Below are positions 13,626 through 15,827 of a stretch of DNA of 15,827 nucleotides, piece after piece. The stretch spans positions 691 to 16,517 of the forward strand of contig DANX01000020.1 of assembly GCA_002502295.1 (NCBI GenBank). Direction: 5' to 3'. Each line of letters begins with the position of its first letter. Position 1 is the first letter of the stretch. Made by a program: the position numbers and the translations under genes. Source of the DNA: Euryarchaeota archaeon UBA561 (GTDB lineage Archaea > Thermoplasmatota > Poseidoniia > Poseidoniales > Poseidoniaceae). A model generated the notes under the pieces. The model did not search any database, was not told the origin of the DNA, and worked only from the letters and a program-made list of their open reading frames with translations.

Positions 13626-14080
13626 CAACAACAATCCGAAGATACGTGGAAACAGATACTGGACACCGCGTACCGAATCACAAATCTAAATGCCAGCACC
13701 TGCACGGACATCGCTATCGTTTTGAAGCCGAAATTGAGGGCGATGTTGTCACCGTTGAAGGTGTGTCGGATGAAGGAATGGTGATGGATTTCTCAGACAT
13801 CAGCACCGTCCTTATGGAACATGTCCACGATGTCATTGACCACGCTTTTGTTGTCTTTGAAGGCGATATCGAAGGAAGAAAGGCATGTGAAGCCATGGGC
13901 GATGGTCATCGCACCGTTGTCGTGCCGTTCATTCCAACGGCTGAGAACCTCGCCAAATGGGCCTTTGAAGAGGTGGCGCCACACATCAGTTCAACGTATG
14001 GAAACAGACTCCGTTTGGTGGCCATGCACTGCCGAGAAACTCCGAAGTCCGTTGCAACATGGCGGCCTGCATTATCGTAA
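13622..14080 (+). CDS. queD: 6-carboxy-5,6,7,8-tetrahydropterin synthase
   Basis: Converts dihydroneopterin triphosphate (the FolE product) to 6-carboxytetrahydropterin, the QueE substrate. The 152-residue protein of the PTPS/QueD fold has zinc ligands His15 (ETDTGHRV) and His28/His30 (HLHGHRY), the catalytic Cys24 directly before them (SKCQHLHGH), FSDISTVL, IPTAENLAKWAFEE and the closing CRETPKSVATW, with the Glu that binds the pterin. The queC-msrB stop and its start share four bases (ATGA). It is last in the operon and its end overlaps the stop of the convergent trmJ-like gene by 9 bases. Homologous PTPS (biopterin) enzymes are similar, but the neighbours decide for QueD. Confidence 0.93.
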   Translation: MTTTIRRYVETDTGHRVPNHKSKCQHLHGHRYRFEAEIEGDVVTVEGVSDEGMVMDFSDISTVLMEHVHDVIDHAFVVFEGDIEGRKACEAMGDGHRTVVVPFIPTAENLAKWAFEEVAPHISSTYGNRLRLVAMHCRETPKSVATWRPALS

Positions 14081-14896
14081 TTTTCGTCGGTGCTCTTTTT
14101 TCCAACCGTCGTCATCTTGAGCGAACTCAAGAGCGCTTGTGGCCTCAACAAAGGCACCGATCATCCGTGTGGACTCTTCTGTTGATGGCGAACCTTTGAG
14201 CAAGGTTCGTTTGAGCGTTTGTTCAATCGATTCCTTTCGCTCGGCAGACCCTGGACCCACACCCGCGAATTGTTCAATCGCCCTTACCAACGCATCTCGG
14301 ACGGCCGGTTCCAGTGGAGGTTTGAGTGGGACAATATCGGGTAGGCCAGGATCCATTCCTTGTCGGTCCATCACACGCCTGCGCTGAATCTCATAAAGGA
14401 CGGCGTTCACGGCGTGACTCAGGTTGGCGATGGGATAGCCTTCCCATGTTGGCAAGGTCACGAAATAATCGCATTGCCCGAGTTCTTCAGAGGACAATCC
14501 TTTGCCTTCTTCACCGAAAACAATGGCTGCCCGCCCTCTGGTTTGGGTAAAACGATCCACCATATCCCACGGGTAGAGGTAATGGCGGAACAGTGTCTTC
14601 TCCCCAAGCTCACGCTTCCCAGAAGTGCCCACAACGACGGAGCAATCAGAGGTGGCCGAGGGGATATCTGGATGAACGGTCAATTCATCCAAGAGTCTGG
14701 AGGCATGTTTGGCTCGGGCTTTGGTTTCTCCATCATCGACCGAACACTTTGGCCGTACGATTCGTAAATCATCAAACCCATAATTTAGCATGACGCGACA
14801 AATCGCTCCAAGGTTACCAGGATGGCTGACACCAACCAACACAACGGTGACATCGAACACCCCACTGGGCAGCGGAATGTCCTGACGTTCACCCAT
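14072..14896 (-). CDS. trmJ: SPOUT RNA 2'-O-methyltransferase, TrmJ-like
   Basis: A knotted methyltransferase of the SpoU/TrmJ group, which in archaea 2'-O-methylates nucleotide 32 of tRNA; the precise target here is inferred. The 274-residue protein has the three SPOUT motifs: VVLVGVSHPGNLGAICRVM (motif 1), AAIVFGEEGKGLSSEEL (motif 2) and LPTWEGYPIANLSHAVNAVL (motif 3, knot and SAM site). The C-terminal 90 residues are helical and charged and probably help dimer formation. I chose the ATG at 14896, which has GAGGCTGATG before it and lies 5 bases after the preceding stop. It is the last gene in the ribosomal cluster and converges with queD. Confidence 0.88.
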   Translation of the reverse strand: MGERQDIPLPSGVFDVTVVLVGVSHPGNLGAICRVMLNYGFDDLRIVRPKCSVDDGETKARAKHASRLLDELTVHPDIPSATSDCSVVVGTSGKRELGEKTLFRHYLYPWDMVDRFTQTRGRAAIVFGEEGKGLSSEELGQCDYFVTLPTWEGYPIANLSHAVNAVLYEIQRRRVMDRQGMDPGLPDIVPLKPPLEPAVRDALVRAIEQFAGVGPGSAERKESIEQTLKRTLLKGSPSTEESTRMIGAFVEATSALEFAQDDDGWKKEHRRKLR

Positions 14897-14901
14897 TCAC
14901 A

Positions 14902-15126
14902 TCAGCCTCTTTGCGTGAATTCTGCAATCCAACGCGGGTCGCAGGTTTGGTACAGAAAAAACACGAAGCCCCCGTTTTCCCTGTCAGGCATCACGAGCGA
15001 CCTTTTTCTCAAGTTGTGTTGCTGTTTCAAATGAAGAACGAGCTCTTCCAGTTGCTCTAGTGTATCACCGTGGACACTAACCGGTTGACGATCCCAGTCA
15101 ACCCATACCGGCAATGCAAACACCAT
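14902..15126 (-). CDS. Uncharacterised protein (74 aa) in the ribosomal cluster
   Basis: I do not recognise this protein. Its start overlaps the S17e stop by one base (TGATG), and trmJ follows its stop by 5 bases, so it belongs to the cluster and is translated by coupling. It begins with a hydrophobic, Trp-rich stretch (MVFALPVWVDWDRQPVSV), then a helix with Leu (LEQLEELVLHLKQQ), a short basic section and a strand-like FVFFLYQT. A small alpha/beta domain is likely. Company with S17e, L31e and TrmJ suggests a translation-related role, which is inference. A longer frame starting at 15174 would overlap S17e. Confidence 0.75.
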   Translation of the reverse strand: MVFALPVWVDWDRQPVSVHGDTLEQLEELVLHLKQQHNLRKRSLVMPDRENGGFVFFLYQTCDPRWIAEFTQRG

Positions 15127-15317
15127 CAATCGGTGCGGCGTTGGCGGTATCGAGTCACGTAGCCCGCAATCCAATTGCGGAGCTTCTTTGAATCAACATC
15201 TGTCAACTGAGAGACCATGAGTTTGTTGTGATCAAAATCATCGGTGAACTTTTCACCGTGTTCTTCGCACAAACGGATGGCTCGAATTTTGATAAAACTT
15301 GGACGAATATTTCCCAT
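15126..15317 (-). CDS. rps17e: Small ribosomal subunit protein S17e (eS17)
   Basis: A protein of the archaeal and eukaryotic small subunit that is absent from bacteria. The 63-residue protein starts MGNIRPSFIKIRA and contains FDHNKLMVSQLTDVDSKKLRN and IAGYVTRYRQRR, all of which match the archaeal S17e core in order and length. I chose the ATG at 15317, which has GGAGTGA five bases before it, over a GTG at 15326. The ribosome binding site overlaps the last codons of L31e, which ends 5 bases upstream. Confidence 0.92.
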   Translation of the reverse strand: MGNIRPSFIKIRAIRLCEEHGEKFTDDFDHNKLMVSQLTDVDSKKLRNWIAGYVTRYRQRRTD

Positions 15318-15322
15318 GCATT

Positions 15323-15598
15323 TCACTCCTTCATCAATTTGACTTCAACCGGGATATCAGGTTCATCGTGCCGAATGCAGAGCAAACGGACCTTGCGGGG
15401 AGGATTCTCGATGCCCCGTTTCCATATGTGCTCATTGACCTCAGGGTCGATGTAAAGTTCTTCATCTTCTCGAACCTTCAGGTGTCGGATGACCTGTTCA
15501 CGGATGATTTGCATGGCTCGTGGAGCACGCTTGTAGCGAGTGATGTTCCATGCATTGCGCAGAGGAACAACAAGTTCGGATTCATTTGGTCGTACCAT
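15323..15598 (-). CDS. rpl31e: Large ribosomal subunit protein L31e (eL31)
   Basis: An archaeal/eukaryotic large-subunit protein near the peptide exit tunnel. The 91-residue protein contains VVPLRNAWNITRYKRAPRAM, VIRHLKVREDEELYIDPEVNEHIWKRGI and the closing PPRKVRLLCIRHDE, in family order and length. GAGGTG lies six bases before the ATG. In many euryarchaea L31e follows L39e, and the same order is seen here. Confidence 0.96.
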   Translation of the reverse strand: MVRPNESELVVPLRNAWNITRYKRAPRAMQIIREQVIRHLKVREDEELYIDPEVNEHIWKRGIENPPRKVRLLCIRHDEPDIPVEVKLMKE

Positions 15599-15608
15599 TC
15601 ATACCACC

Positions 15609-15764
15609 TCATCGCTGCAACTTGCTACGTCGCCATTGATGCCGCTTCGGATGCGACACCGTGTTTCGGTCGGTCTTTAGCATGACCCATACAGGGACAC
15701 GGCGGTTTTGCTTGGTAGCCTTCATGAGGCGTATTTTTTTTGCTGCTGGTTTATTTCTTGACAT
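15609..15764 (-). CDS. rpl39e: Large ribosomal subunit protein L39e (eL39)
   Basis: The small basic protein that lines the peptide exit tunnel in archaea and eukaryotes. The 51-residue sequence starts MSRNKPAAKKIRLMKATKQN and contains NRRVPVWVMLKTD and a closing KRHQWRRSKL, all canonical for the family at the usual length. I chose the ATG at 15764; a frame starting at 15800 would add 12 residues that the family lacks. GAGAGGGTG lies before this ATG. Confidence 0.96.
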   Translation of the reverse strand: MSRNKPAAKKIRLMKATKQNRRVPVWVMLKTDRNTVSHPKRHQWRRSKLQR

Positions 15765-15777
15765 ATCGAGCACCCTC

Positions 15778-15827
15778 TCAGATTCTTCTAATTGACGCAT
15801 TACTGCGGCTCTTGGATTGTGATGCTA
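15778..15827 (-). CDS. Possible C-terminal end of the gene upstream of L39e (partial)
   Basis: One minus-strand frame enters from the window edge and ends at TGA 15778-15780 after 15 residues, rich in Ser and Arg (KSRSNASIRRI), 13 bases before L39e. In archaea a PDCD5-type DNA-binding protein often precedes L39e, so this may be its end. A second frame with a TAA at 15800-15802 is equally short, so the assignment is weak. Confidence 0.25.
   Translation of the reverse strand, partial: ASQSKSRSNASIRRI

Noticed and set aside
1..15827. CRISPR array, insertion sequence, prophage or defence island
   Set aside because: No spaced direct repeats, transposase, integrase, phage or nuclease genes are visible; all identified genes are metabolic or informational. 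QueC relatives occur in some defence systems, but this one is in a complete biosynthetic operon.

Overview
The window is archaeal and most resembles a planktonic marine euryarchaeon of the Poseidoniia type (Marine Group II or III); this assignment is by gene content only. Archaeal/eukaryotic-type ribosomal proteins L39e, L31e and S17e, a Kae1 tRNA-modification protein, a methylmalonyl-CoA mutase large subunit without its cobalamin domain, and TATA-like promoters with short leaders all point the same way. Coding density is very high, spacers are a few bases long, and many starts carry GGTGA/GGAGG-type ribosome binding sites. I see no insertion sequence, integrase, CRISPR array or other sign of a recent mobile element.

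Left part (1-2500): the acidic C-terminus of an unidentified protein; tRNA-Val(GAC); a 50-residue zinc-ribbon-like protein; a spacer with a perfect inverted repeat; a small ABM-like (dimeric alpha-beta barrel) protein; and imidazolonepropionase (histidine degradation). Middle (2500-9411): a rightward series of kae1 (tRNA t6A synthesis), a disordered basic protein of unknown function, a SlyD-type prolyl isomerase, methylmalonyl-CoA mutase large subunit and methylmalonyl-CoA epimerase (propionyl-CoA to succinyl-CoA), then a small helical unknown protein with what looks like a leaderless promoter, followed by a NatA/NatB-like ABC-2 exporter.

Right part (9408-15827): a leftward class-III aminotransferase sits back to back with a rightward five-gene operon that covers essentially the whole route from GTP to preQ0, the 7-deazaguanine precursor of archaeosine: a ribbon-helix-helix regulator, folE, queE, a queC-msrB fusion and queD. 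The genes are tightly packed (two 4-base ATGA overlaps, the rest within about 12 bases). A perfect 18-bp palindrome lies just before the regulator gene, between the divergent units. The operon converges with and overlaps a leftward cluster: L39e, L31e, S17e, a 74-residue unknown and a TrmJ-like tRNA methyltransferase.

The most interesting elements are the RHH regulator plus palindrome heading a preQ0 operon, and the QueC protein, which has apparently lost all four of its family's zinc cysteines and carries a complete methionine-R-sulfoxide reductase (MsrB) domain at its C-terminus. Tracks of lesser interest are a Gln in place of a metal-binding His in the epimerase and several uncharacterised small proteins.
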